Positions 22,541 to 33,027 of a stretch of DNA of 37,378 bases are shown in pieces. Position 1 is the first letter of the stretch. Every line of letters begins with the position of its first letter. The DNA is from Schoenoplectus triqueter (Eukaryota > Streptophyta > Magnoliopsida > Poales > Cyperaceae). The stretch lies in assembly GCA_964058805.1 (NCBI GenBank), contig CAXKVV010001931.1:1-37378 (forward strand), given 5' to 3'. The notes below the pieces were generated by a model. That model did not search any database and was not told the origin of the DNA. It saw nothing but the letters and a program-made list of their open reading frames with translations. A program made the position numbers and the translations under genes.

Positions 22541-23560
22541 ATTATTATATTATTATGATCAAGATTATTTATTATTATATTATTATATTATGATGATTAT
22601 GATTATGATTATTAATACTTATTATTATTTTATTTTGTTGTATTATATTATTATATGTTGATTATAGTTATGATTAATTTATTATTATATTATTATAATT
22701 ATAATTATTTATAATTATTTTTATGATTATGATTATATTTTTATTATTTCATTATTATGATTATGATTATGGTTATATTATTATGATTATGACTATAATT
22801 ATTATTATTATTATCATGATTATGATAATGATTATTATATTATGATTATATTATTAAAATTATGATTACTTCTTATTATTATATTATTATTATAATTATG
22901 ATTGTAATTATAATTTTTTATTATTATATTACTATATTATGATTATGTTTATATTTTTATTATATTACTATTATAATATTATTATTTATTATGATTATTT
23001 TATTACTTTATTATTATTTTATTCTGTTGCATTATATTATTATATGTTTATTATATTTATGATTAATTTATTATTATATTATTATAATTATAATTATTTA
23101 TAATTATTTTTATGATTATGATTATATTTTTATAATTATATTATTATGATTATGATTATGATTATATTATTATGATTATGACTATAATTATTATTGTCAT
23201 GATTATGATTATGATTATATTATTAAAATTATGATTACTTATTATTATTATATTATTATTATAATTATGATTATAATTATAATTTTTTATTATTATATTA
23301 CTATATTATGATTATGTTTATATTTTTATTATATTACTATTATAATATTATTATTTATTATGATTATTTTTTATTACTTTATTATTATTATCATCATCTT
23401 CATTAGTATCATAATTATTCATATTTTAACTATTCTGAGTAATAACTGCCAAATAATATTTTCGCTCTTCCGAATAGTCAAAAATACCATTCTTCCAAAA
23501 AAAATACTATTCTATCACTCTTCCAAAATTACCACTCTTCCAAAATTATTCCAACCCATT
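22541..23560 (+). mobile_element. AT-rich Harbinger-like element, copy 2, terminally truncated
   Basis: The core contains two tandem units with a 389-bp period (TGTTG markers at 22636 and 23025). Next comes the family's right-end region (TTTCGCTCTTCCGAATAGTC, then CACTCTTCCAAAATTA) to about 23555. Both terminal inverted repeats are missing: the left is replaced by the inverted copy, and the right stops before the TGCCAAAC end. Confidence 0.75.
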
Positions 23561-24435
23561 ATGAAGACTACAATAACTGAAATGTCGAGCCACAATTTGT
23601 CACCAAGTCCCTGACACAATTCAATTCAATTTGAATTTTGGTACTCCTACTTTATGATATCTGAGGTGGGACCAGGGTGGATTTACATAGAGGCGGGTGG
23701 TCAACTGAACTCTAGATTTTAAAAAATAGTATTTTTTAGGTTATGATTTTGTGAATCTAACCCGTATGGAATTAATTTTTGATCCCTTCTGGATTGTCTG
23801 ATTAATTTTTATTGAGAAAAAATATTTTTAACCGTTAACAATGAAAAAATTATGTAAAAGTTCTAAAATGTGAAGTCCGTAAAGAAAAATTTCTTCATCG
23901 GCATAATTATTTATTATTTTAAGTTTTATTTTTTATTTATTTTTAATATATAGAAAGATATTATTTTGATTTTTTTATTAGATAAAAATGTATGCTAAAT
24001 TATTAAATTTTTTTATTTAGTATCTAATTAGTTAATGAGTTTAAATCCAATAAATTATTATAATTCGATTATTGATCCCTCTAATTAAAATTCTGCACCG
24101 GACTGTGAGGTTACCGCATATATATCTTGACCGTATAGAGTTTATGTGGTTCTCTAGATTGATTATACCTATGATTCAACACCCTTGAATAATTCATCAC
24201 GACGTTTCATAAACTCTATTTTATCCTCCGGTTAACTAGATTACCAGTACCTATGATTATAAAAAATATAATAAGTACAAATTAATAATGAAACTAAATT
24301 ATATTGTATTTGATAATAATTAAGTCCTTATCACCTTCACTTCTTCTGAAATGGCACAGTCAATGGGCCATGCAATGATTTCGATGTACACGTCACGCAG
24401 GGTTCGACATTCCTCTGACAGGCAAGGGAGAGGCA
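23561..24435. other. Intergenic region
   Basis: No gene or clear element is recognised. A less AT-rich patch at about 23660-23710 (GGTGGATTTACATAGAGGCGGG) resembles hAT-type terminal sequence, but no partner end was found. Confidence 0.4.
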
Positions 24436-24443
24436 TATCATAC

Positions 24444-25248
24444 TAGAGTATTGAACACGGTCCGGTCCGGGCCGGTCCGGTCCAAACCCGGACGGTCCAC
24501 GGTCCACGGTCCCGCACGGTCCGCACGGTCCGGTCCAAGGCGGTCCAAATTCGAAAAACCCGAACCCGTCCCACCGTTGGCCCCCAGGGGCCGGACCCCC
24601 ACGGGACGGTCCACGGTCCGGTCCGGTCCAAAATTATTTTTTTATAAATTGGAAAAAATAATAATTTATCATATTTTTAATAATAATTTTTAACTAATTC
24701 GAATTATTATTTTTAATTGTTTAAAAATCTAATAGTACTAAAAAATTGTAAAAAAATAAAATTTCAGAAAATTATAATTTTGGAAATACAATGAATTTTT
24801 TTTATGAACATGCTTAATTAAAAATGAGGTGAGTTATTATATTTTGATACTATCTAGAACATATTTTTTTACTACACCAATAATTATTGTTATTTTCATT
24901 TTATTTAAAACTACACATAATAGTTATTATATTTTGATATTATCTAGAACATTTTTTTTACTACACCAATAATTATTGTTATTTTCATTTTATTTAAAAC
25001 TACACATAAAACACTAATTGTTATTTTCATTTTTACACGGTCCGGTCCGGGACGGTCCGGTCCACGGTCCGGTCCGGTCCGGTCCACGGGTTGGCACGGG
25101 ACGGGTCGGCACGGTCCATTTTCGGGTGAAGGGAGGACCGACCCACCGTTGGACCGGACCGTGATAGGGCACGGTCCGGTCCGGTCCGGTCCACGGTCAC
25201 GGTCCGGTCCGGGACGGGTCGGACCGTCCGGTCCATTTCAATACTCTA
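24444..25248. mobile_element. Complete non-autonomous hAT element (805 bp) with 8-bp duplication
   Basis: The termini TAGAGTATTGAA and TTCAATACTCTA are perfect 12-bp inverted repeats. The flanks carry an exact 8-bp duplication, tatcatac (24436-24443 and 25249-25256), diagnostic of the hAT superfamily. Inside each end is a GC-rich array of GGTCCGGTCC repeats (about 24457-24629 and 25036-25232), the type of subterminal motif bound by Ac-like transposases. The AT-rich middle contains a roughly 75-bp direct duplication (about 24832-24905 and 24917-25000). There is no transposase. The truncated element at 1-1597 is its relative. Confidence 0.92.
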
Positions 25249-25261
25249 TATCATACTCATA

Positions 25262-26464
25262 GGGAGTGTTTGGCATTCAATGAAATAGCAAAAAGTCAGA
25301 ATAGAATAGCTATTTCGACGAATTAATTTGCCAAATGAATTTTAGACTAAGTAGTAGAGCGCGGAATAGTGCTAATTCGGTATACCAACTTATAGGTGGA
25401 ATACCGGATTAGCTCTCGTCGGAATAGCAATTATTGTTTGATTATATTACATTATATTATTATATTATTATATTATAATTATGATTAAGATTTAGTATTA
25501 TTATATTATTATATTAAATTTATGATTATAATTTATTATTATATTAATATTATGATTATTATTTATTATTATTAATATCATTATATTATTATTATTAAAT
25601 TATTATTATCATTATTGTTATTATATTATCGTTACCATTAGTATTATTATAAATATAATTTTAATATTATATTATTATATTATGAATATGAATATAATTA
25701 TTTTATTATTATATTATTATGATCAAGATTATTTATTATTATATTATTATATTATATTATATTATATTATTATATGTTGATTATAGTGATGATTAATTTA
25801 TTTTTATATTATTATAATTCTAATAATTTATAATTATTTTTATGATTATGATTATTTTATTATTTTATTATTATTTTATTATGTTGTATTATATTATTAT
25901 ATGTTGATTATATTTATGATTAATTTATTATTATATTATTATAATTATTTATAATTATTTTTATGATTATGATTATATTTTTATTATTATATTATTATGA
26001 TTATGATTAAGGTTATATTATTATGATTATGACTATAATTATTATTATCATGATTATGATTATTATATCATGATTATATTATTAAAATTATGATTACTTA
26101 TTATTATTATATTATTATAATTATGATTGTAATTATAATTTTTTATTATTATATTACTATATTATGATTATGATTATGTTTATATTTTTATTATATTACT
26201 ATGATAATATTATTATTTATTATGATTATTTTTATTACTTTATTATTATTATTATCTTACTATTATGATTATTTTTTCTATTATTATTATCATCATCATT
26301 ATTAGTATCATAATTATTCATATTTTAACTATTCTGAGTAACAACTGCCAAACGATATTTTCGCTATTCCGAATAGTCAAGAATACCACTCTTCTACTAC
26401 TCTTCTAAAAAAATACTATTCTATCACTCTTTCAAAGCTATTCCTTGATTTGCCAAACGGACCC
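25262..26464 (+). mobile_element. Harbinger-like AT-rich element, copy 3 (1203 bp)
   Basis: It runs from GGGAGTGTTTGGCA to TGCCAAACGGACCC, with ATA on both sides (25259-25261 and 26465-26467). It has the same internal order as copy 1: the GCTAAT(T/C)CGGTAT hairpin, a long TTATTA/GATTATG core, a (CAT)n tract and a CTCTTC-rich right end. It lies only 5 bp from the duplication of the preceding hAT element. The intact ends make it the best reference for the family. Confidence 0.8.
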
Positions 26465-26481
26465 ATAGTGAGTTAGTGACC

Positions 26482-26862
26482 ACCAGTTTTTAATAATAAT
26501 AATTATTATTAAATTAATATTATTAAAAATAAGAGTGATAACAGTAAAATTCAAATATACGAATGGCAGCGCGCCACTGCCAATGGTACAGAGGAAACGC
26601 GCCATTGACAGTGACACGTTTCGTCAAACCCCCGCGCAAGTGAGATGGAGAGGCGCTGCGCGTTTTGTATATATAAAAAGCAAATGCGTCACTGACAGTG
26701 ACGCGTTTTATAAAAATAATGAAACGCGTCACTGCTAGTGGCGCGTTTCAAACGTGTCACTGATAGTGACGCGTTGTCATTCGTATATTTAAAATTTTAC
26801 AGTTCTCACTCTTATTTTTAATAATATTAATTTAATAATTATTATTATTACTAAAAACTGGT
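26482..26862. mobile_element. Foldback element with GC-rich dyad-repeat core
   Basis: The arms 26482-26568 and 26775-26862 are almost perfect inverted repeats of about 87 bp (starting ACCAGTTTTTA). Between them is a GC-rich core containing a repeated palindromic motif of CGCGTCACTG and its mirror. No clean target duplication was resolved. The ORFs on both strands across the core follow from the palindromes. Confidence 0.8.
26598..26773. repeat. Four 21-nt dyad repeats (half-site CGCGTCACTG)
   Basis: Units at 26598-26618, 26685-26705, 26725-26745 and 26753-26773 are each exactly 21 nt. Each has left half CGCG(T/C)CA(C/T)TG or a one-base variant and right half AGTG(A/G)C(G/A)CG, and most have AAA before and TTT after. 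A fifth, weaker copy starts at about 26569. Spacing between units varies (87, 40 and 28 nt start to start), so this is a dispersed motif and not a simple tandem repeat. Confidence 0.85.
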
Positions 26863-27029
26863 TACCCACGTATATTTCCTCCCCCATTACACTATAATGA
26901 TTCAACAGGAAATGTATGTCTTGCAACTTGGTGTCAGGGTTGTTGATATGATTGACCCTTTAACCAACCATTCTAGTATTGCCCACGATCAGCATGCACG
27001 GAATCCGTATCTTCAAAGTAAAAATAATA
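26863..27029. other. Spacer between two transposons
   Basis: Unique-looking sequence of moderate composition with no recognised feature. Confidence 0.4.
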
Positions 27030-27150
27030 CGGATTTTTTTTTATTTTAGTAAATAAATATAATAAATTGGCCACCTCTCTCTTCACTTTTGCATTTATAG
27101 TCAGACCCGAGTTTGAAACTCGGGTCCGGGTAAATTTTTTTTTATGTTTT
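27030..27150 (+). repeat. Left terminal inverted repeat of the PMD element
   Basis: It contains the 23-nt palindrome at 27104-27126 (GACCCGAGTTT, a central G, then the complement). It matches 29750-29880 in reverse complement. Confidence 0.75.
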
Positions 27151-27412
27151 TAAAATTATTAAGTTAGTTAGTTATTATATTATATGAAATTAATTATGTT
27201 ATCTAAATGATTATTATGTGATATAAAATTATATTGGATAAATGATTATTATGTTATATAAAAATTATTATTATTTTTCTGTTGTTAATGATTTAAAAAT
27301 TGTTATGGTAATATAAAAAAATGATATAAAGTTGATATAAAGAACAGTCGATGTAAATATATATATAAGAACAGTCTAAACAGTCGTACAAACAACAATC
27401 TAAAAAAATACA

Positions 27413-29153
27413 TCAACACCTACGAAACATCCTCCGACTGAGAGACGGACTATACGTGTCTCTCGGCCGAATTTCACGACGAGGACGCTCGTGTCTTGCG
27501 TTCGACGGTGCCTGCATCTCGGGCACTCGGGTGGACGGACCAGGAGTGTCATACGATGACGCGCGCAGAGCATCATATTGGATACTGGAGGTCCCAGCAT
27601 CCGGATCGAGGCTCATCTGACTCATGAGCTGAGAGTACAACATGAAATCTTCTTGGAAAAAGTCGAACTCATCAGTCGTCGGCTCCGGCCCCGGTTCAGG
27701 TGTGCCGCTGATCGGACGGTCATCGACAAAGATATCGATGTCCTCAGGATCCGTCGGAAGACCTGTACGAGTAAATTACACATATTAACATGAATTAAAT
27801 TATCAAAAATCAGTTAAATTAAAAATACACACAAGTTAAAATTAAAATTTTTAAATATTAACCTGCAGAAGCAAGCATCGAAGTGAAAATATGTGGATGA
27901 CCTAAATCACCCATCAAATATTTTATCTGGCGTAATTCATGCTTGTCAAACGTTGCATGCCCGGGTTTCGTAAGCCAATCAATGGCGGTGACTGTATTCT
28001 TCACCAAACGGAACATCTGCATATATAATTTTTTTATTCTATAGCTCTAGTTATGTGAAGAGTTTAATTAATAAAAAAATAGATTGGTTAAATGCTAACC
28101 GCTCGGGCACTCTGGTGTGAATGTGGTACGTACGATAACTCATCCACAGGCTCCTCGGGGTGCGGTAACGGCTGACTCAAGTGCTCATCAGTGTTCATGC
28201 CATACCATATTATAGTCATCCCTCTTTTGTAGTACCACCTCATGTACATGTAGTGTTGGGCATAGTCGTACGGTCGTGACTCCGTAATAGGTAGCTCAGG
28301 CTCATCCGGTGCCCACCAATACTCCGCCCAATCGATATTTTGCCCCTTACCGCCTCCCGACGTGTGCTTGTCCTTACGGTAAGTCAATATCTGCTGGTAA
28401 TCGATCAGCGCTGGCGGAGGAACCTGCTGGAAAAGACCGTTGGACGGTGTCATCATCGGAGTTGGGAGGCAACTCTTGAAAATATTTACGCAAACACGAG
28501 AGTCGAATACCAAATGTCGATAAATGAGTGTACTCGTTCTCTTTCCCCCTATTTTTGATCTTAAACGACCACAGGTTATCGGTGATGTCGTCATAACTGT
28601 ATGGATCGGCATCCAACCCAAGGAGCATCTCCACCGTCCCGCTCCAATCATCGTCAGTCACCTCTGTTATTAGTTTTCCTGTATTGTTTGAATTTATAAA
28701 ATTAGATTAGTAGACTTCCAAAAAAAATATAAAATAACATATTAAAAATTAAAATACCTCTGATAGGTAATCTCCATAGACAACACACGTCCTCTAGCGT
28801 CACCGTCAGCTCGCTGACTGGTAGATGAAATGTCGACGTCTCTGGTCGTCACCTCTCAACAAGCGCTGTCAAGAGTGATTTATCTAACTGACAATCAACC
28901 ATAATCGCCATCTGGTATAGACTCAGTCGATGCAGATATGAATCCATCTGCGCATTGTATGGTATCTTCGGACAATGTGCGTTCAAACAGAGAGTGCTAT
29001 GAGACTATAAAAATTATTTTGTTACGTACGACATGCTAAAATTATAAAGTATATTTTTTTCCATATTATACGATAAAGAATACTTATATCGGTTCTGGCC
29101 CTCTGCGACCTATGTTTATTTTCGGGTACGACAAGTAGTTGCGGATACTCCAT
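27413..29153 (-). pseudogene. Plant mobile domain (MAIN-like) gene, five exons, broken
   Basis: Minus-strand exons joined at good GT/AG sites. Exon 2 (29004-28758) encodes LHRLSLYQMA, then LLTALVER, an in-frame TGA, RPETSTFHLP, and ELTVTLEDV. Exon 3 (about 28669-28100) encodes DDDWSGTVEMLLG, then a frame change near 28430, then WAEYWWAPDE and YMYMRWYYKRG. Exon 4 (28016-27863) encodes MFRLVKNTV and more. Exon 5 (27762-27413) encodes a Pro/Asp/Glu-rich tail with a C-terminal RRxFRRC-type end at TGA 27413-27415. A first exon (29153-29084) is possible but its phase does not fit, so the start is uncertain. LTALVERWRPET...FHLP followed by (V/I)TLEDV is the PMD signature of MAIN/MAIL proteins, which also occurs in plant transposons. 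The TGA replaces the usual Trp. The frame change accompanies a missing middle section of the domain, so the copy is probably non-functional. Confidence 0.82.
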
Positions 29154-29749
29154 TTTTCACTATAATTATTTAAAAAAATTATAATTTTGGTATAATTTTT
29201 GTATAATTTGGAATAGCTCGGTATAATTTGGTATAATTGAACAATTTCACATAATTAACCAATGTACATATAATTAACAATATTTGACCAAATTTAATCT
29301 AACAAATTTAAAATAATTAGCCTCATTAGTGTTAATACACAATTAAATTAATTACAACAACATATTTCAAAATTAACATAAAATATCAACACAAATCAAC
29401 TAAATCAAACTATATTAACTATATTTCAATTATCACTATAATTATACTAATTAAATCTATCAACATTACTAATTTTGATAAATTCAGATTTAAATTTAAA
29501 ATTAAAAATTACCTTCGAAATGACGATCAAATCGACGAATCGACGGGTTTTTCGGACTCACCTTCTAACGATAAAAAGTTTCGCTCAAACAGTTTATAAA
29601 TTGGAGCAAAAATAAATTAGATCTAAAAAATGGGGGGGGGGATTTTATATTTTTTGAAGAGAGGAGAAGGGAGGGGAGAGATGGGAGAGGGATTTGCTAT
29701 AAATTGAAATGGGGCAGCTGGACCCGAGTTTGAAACTCGGGTCTTTGTT
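29154..29749. other. 5' flank of the PMD gene inside the element
   Basis: AT-rich probable promoter and leader region for the minus-strand gene. A run of 10 G lies at 29632-29641. At 29721-29743 a second GACCCGAGTTT palindrome, preceded by a TTTGCTATAAAT phrase, looks like a partial duplication of the right terminal repeat. Confidence 0.45.
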
Positions 29750-29880
29750 TTTTTTTTACGTTTCCAAAAAAAAATCTGGACCCGAGTTTCAAACTCGAGT
29801 CTGGATATAAATGCAAAAGTGAGGAGAGAGATGGTCAATTTGCTATATTTATTTATTTTATTTACTAAAAAAAAATCTGA
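29750..29880 (-). repeat. Right terminal inverted repeat of the PMD element
   Basis: Reverse complement of 27030-27150 with substitutions and small indels. Its palindrome (29779-29801) has two mismatches to the left copy. Confidence 0.75.
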
Positions 29881-30509
29881 AAAATATATATATGTTATGC
29901 ATTTTTTTTTAAATTAACTATATTTTCAATTATACCTTATAATAATCGAGAACATTGTGCTCGCGCTCTTTCGTTGGTGAGGGGTTCTAGTACATGGCCT
30001 ACAAAATTGCTCAGATGATAATTGGTTTGATAATAAATCACCTCATTAAGTGATAGAAGATAGTCATTTGTAGTGACGGTGGTGAGTTGTTGTTTGAGTT
30101 TCTTTGATGTAAGAGGAGGTGTTGTATTCTGTCCCCAAGCATAGTTTATTTTTTTTTACATCTTTGCATACATTTTTTTGTCTTCTCCTTCTAGTAAATA
30201 AATGAGCTTGAAGAAAATGAACATGCATAAAAAAAAATCAGGTTTTTAATAATAAATTTGAAAAAACAAATTAGGTCTACCATGTCTGTGGTAAAATTTT
30301 GATATTTCATGAGAAAAACCCACGAATCTCCCCAAAGAAGTGCATACAAAAAAAAAACTATTCAAGAGCAAAATAAGAATAATTAGTTGCCTCACTGTCG
30401 GACTTTCATAAAGAAAAGGCACCTCTAATTTATTGGTGCGTCTTTAACGGAAACAACGGTATTGAGACTGACAGATCTTAATGTCGCTTTTTAAATTAAT
30501 CTATTTAAG
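29881..30509. other. Intergenic region
   Basis: AT-rich; no gene, repeat or element end recognised. Confidence 0.4.
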
Positions 30510-30517
30510 AATGGATG

Positions 30518-30725
30518 TAGAGGTGGCTGATTCGTTCGGAATTGAATCCAATCCGATCTGATTTTTTAAAAAAAATCAAACTGATCCGATCTGACCCGAG
30601 ATCAAATTACTTCAATCAAATTGAAATATATTAAAAATCTAAAAAAATACAACATATAAATTGATCCGATCCGATCTGAACCCGAACCCGAATCCGATCC
30701 GACCCGCTGCCGATTGCCACCTCTA
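30518..30725. mobile_element. hAT MITE (208 bp)
   Basis: The ends TAGAGGTGGC and GCCACCTCTA are perfect 10-bp inverted repeats. The flanks aatggatg (30510-30517) and aatggatt (30726-30733) are an 8-bp duplication with one mismatch. The interior has GATCCGATC/GACCCGA subterminal repeats on both sides. There is no coding capacity. Confidence 0.85.
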
Positions 30726-30733
30726 AATGGATT

Positions 30734-31865
30734 TCACTTTAGTCCGGATGCCAAGACACTAGGTTCCGATGTACCTTGCTGGATCAGTTTTTAAGCGTTT
30801 TATGGTTTTGTTCAGAATTTTTTGTCTTGCATTTTATGGAAAATACAAATAATTTAGATACTGTACATGTGATGGGTATCAGGGTATGGTTTCTTGAGAA
30901 TATTAACAAAAGATAAATAATGCTTTGGTTGCTGAAAGAAGATGCATACATGTAGTTACATGAAACAAACGACGATTAATAACACAGATATTTCTTTCCT
31001 TCACGAATGACCATTAACATAAATAAGCTCAGCAAAGGTCAGGAGATGAGGCCAAAAGAACCGGCCTATTACAGAGCACATCGAATTTGAAGGGTCTGAA
31101 ATTCTGAATGGATAATAAATTTTATGGTATAATTCATCAAATTCGTTTGAAAATTCCGTAATTATATTTCAAAATTTGAGGTGTGAACGAGCGTAGGAGA
31201 GGCATGCAGCTCTCATTGGTCTCAGCATTTTTAGTTGTGTTTTTAACATATCTTAAACAAACTATACACTGATTCTTTTATTTTTCATAACTGAAGTAAC
31301 ATAAGAGATAAATAATTTTACTAGGATATCAAACTTCTATTGTAAATCCAATTCTTATGTATCGTACATTTTTCAGAGGAATATTATTCATATTAAAAAA
31401 ATCATAATATAGATGCATTCGAATAGTTAGATATAATGTGTATCAATTTTTAGTCAATTTGAAATAGATTTTGTCATTCATCATATAATTTTAAAATTTT
31501 AATGATGGAGTTTCAATGATTTTGTGATGAATAATAAATAAGTTATTTGGTGATGAATGACCAACAAAATTTTAAGATTAACTTTTGATCAGAACTTCGT
31601 ACACAGTTCATCAATTCAAAAGGGACACAAAAGAAAAACTAAAGATCATTATGTACCAAGATATATATATATACGTTTTTTTTTAGTGAAGGAAGAGCTC
31701 AAGGCCTTCTTCTTTTAATTAAGCTAATGGAGGATTGAACCATCACTTTTTGAGGTCATCCTAATGAAATATGTATAATTGGGAAACCATAACGTGAAAG
31801 GTTATGGTTTGGAGGAGGCCAAAGTAATCGCATATCAGGGAGAAGTATTAAAAGAAATGTAATAA
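30734..31865. other. Intergenic region downstream of the ERF gene
   Basis: No gene recognised. The last few hundred bases presumably include the 3' UTR of the minus-strand ERF transcript; the site is not determined. Confidence 0.4.
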
Positions 31866-32432
31866 TCAAAAGCTCCACAATGTTGAACCGGAACCAGGAT
31901 CATCCTCCTCGGTGTCATCGGGCATCTGGTGTACTGATTCCGGCAGTTGTATGAAGTCATAGCCATAATCCAGGCCTGCTTGGCTTGCTGAGACCGGTGA
32001 CGCGAGTGCATCCAAGAATGACCAATCAATAGAGTTCTCATTTTGCATCTCTCTATCGGTACTTGATGGTTCCCAGATATCCCGAGCAGGACGTACTGGT
32101 TCAGTCGTAATAACTCTATTTGCATGCCATGCCGCTTCTGCCTGAATTTGAGCAGCAGAGAATGGATAGCCATCTGCACTGGAAATTTCCGGCGGTGAGT
32201 CAGGGAAGTTAAGGCGGCTTATAACTTCTCGATGAGACCCGCGAAGGCAGACAGCGGCTGCATCGAATGCTCGTGCAGCCTTCTCGGGAGAGTCGTAAGA
32301 TCCAAGCCAGATACGTTGACGGCTGTTTGGTAGCCGTATTTCGGAAACGTATCGGCCCCATCGCCTCTGCCTCACCCCCCTATACTTCTTGTCTGAATTT
32401 GTATTGCTGTTTCTGTTGTTGCTAGGCATCAT
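31866..32432 (-). CDS. AP2/ERF transcription factor, DREB-type (ERF017/018/019-like)
   Basis: Complete intronless 188-codon gene. Residues about 16-78 form one AP2/ERF DNA-binding domain: [17 protein letters not shown], then [24 protein letters not shown] and LNFPD. A single AP2 domain with Val at the position diagnostic for DREB types (YVSEIR) and the [19 protein letters not shown] context match DREB group II, the clade of Arabidopsis ERF017, ORA47 (ERF018) and ERF019. The C-terminal half is acidic and ends TLWSF, a short ending also seen in that clade and probably part of an activation region. The segment between CLRG and LNFP is about four residues longer than usual. The start at 32432 is the first ATG (MMPSNN; a second Met follows directly). 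These factors act in the nucleus at DRE/GCC-type elements in stress and jasmonate responses; targets here are unknown. Confidence 0.95.
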   Translation of the reverse strand: MMPSNNRNSNTNSDKKYRGVRQRRWGRYVSEIRLPNSRQRIWLGSYDSPEKAARAFDAAAVCLRGSHREVISRLNFPDSPPEISSADGYPFSAAQIQAEAAWHANRVITTEPVRPARDIWEPSSTDREMQNENSIDWSFLDALASPVSASQAGLDYGYDFIQLPESVHQMPDDTEEDDPGSGSTLWSF

Positions 32433-33027
32433 TCTCGCTTTTGATAATTGATTTCCACTCTGTTCTCTTTCTTAATTTGTTTCTATGGACCTATTTTCAG
32501 CTCTCTCTCTGTTTCTCTGGTTCAGAAGTCAAGAATCAATGGCTTCTTTTGGAAGATGCAATATAGTTATGGTTTATGTGCGCTTTTTTATGGAAAGGGG
32601 GGGGGGGGTGCATATTCGTATGGATTAATTGAGGCAAGAGAGGATATAAAGGAAGAAGAATCCGCGTTGGAATCGAAGGAGGTGACTTCTGATTGATACT
32701 GCTCGGAATTTGGAATAACGTTTTGGAGTATTTGTTTTTATATTTAACGCGCGTTTAATTTTGAACTTTAATTCAGTTTAATTTAGTCTTGTCCATCAAT
32801 TAGTTACATTGCTAATGATTTAATGGTATTTTTAATTGTTATGCTTCTTCGTTCACCATCTCCAAAATTCTTCACCAAGTCGGCACATATTGGCATTAGA
32901 GAGAGCGACCAGTCAGATATTTGCAGCTTATTTAGTTTTCGGGCATTTTTAATAATTTTATAAAGTCATATTATCCCTCATAAATTCATATTTGAAAATC
33001 CATCAAGCTACTATTATCTTTGGATGG
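32433..33027 (-). promoter_or_regulatory. Upstream region of the ERF gene
   Basis: The leader next to the ATG is CT-rich on the plus strand (about 32460-32520). A run of 12 G lies at 32597-32608. A TATA-like stretch (minus strand, about 32560) is only a candidate. No DRE or GCC box stood out. The plus-strand ORF at 32448-32696 is not supported. Confidence 0.4.

Larger units (their letters stand above)
27030..29880 (-). mobile_element. Long-TIR (probably Mutator-like) element carrying a PMD gene
   Basis: 27030-27150 and about 29750-29880 are inverted repeats of about 120 bp. They share (C)GGATTTTTTT outer ends, a TTTGC(T/C)... AT-rich block, a CACCTCTCTC/CATCTCTCTC block, TTTTGCATTTATA, and a hairpin of two GACCCGAGTTT half-sites. 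They enclose a spliced plant-mobile-domain gene on the minus strand. Long TIRs around a captured or resident PMD gene fit a Mutator-like element. The flanks (aaaaataat left, aaaatatat right) are only imperfectly alike, so the 9-bp duplication expected for Mutator is not proven. No MULE transposase is present. Confidence 0.72.

Noticed and set aside
24443..24693. Overlapping ORFs on both strands in the GC-rich hAT arms
   Set aside because: They follow from the GGTCCGGTCC repeats, which stay open in several frames. The same applies at 1412-1603 and 25033-25236.
26598..26773. CRISPR-like array
   Set aside because: The repeats are palindromic 21-mers with spacers of very different length inside a plant foldback element; there are no cas genes and the host is eukaryotic.
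28340..28558. Plus-strand 72-codon ORF over the PMD gene
   Set aside because: It is antisense to exon 3, where the minus strand shows clear PMD motifs.
32448..32696. 82-codon plus-strand ORF upstream of the ERF gene
   Set aside because: It lies in the probable leader and promoter of the minus-strand gene, crosses a 12-G run, and has no recognisable domain.
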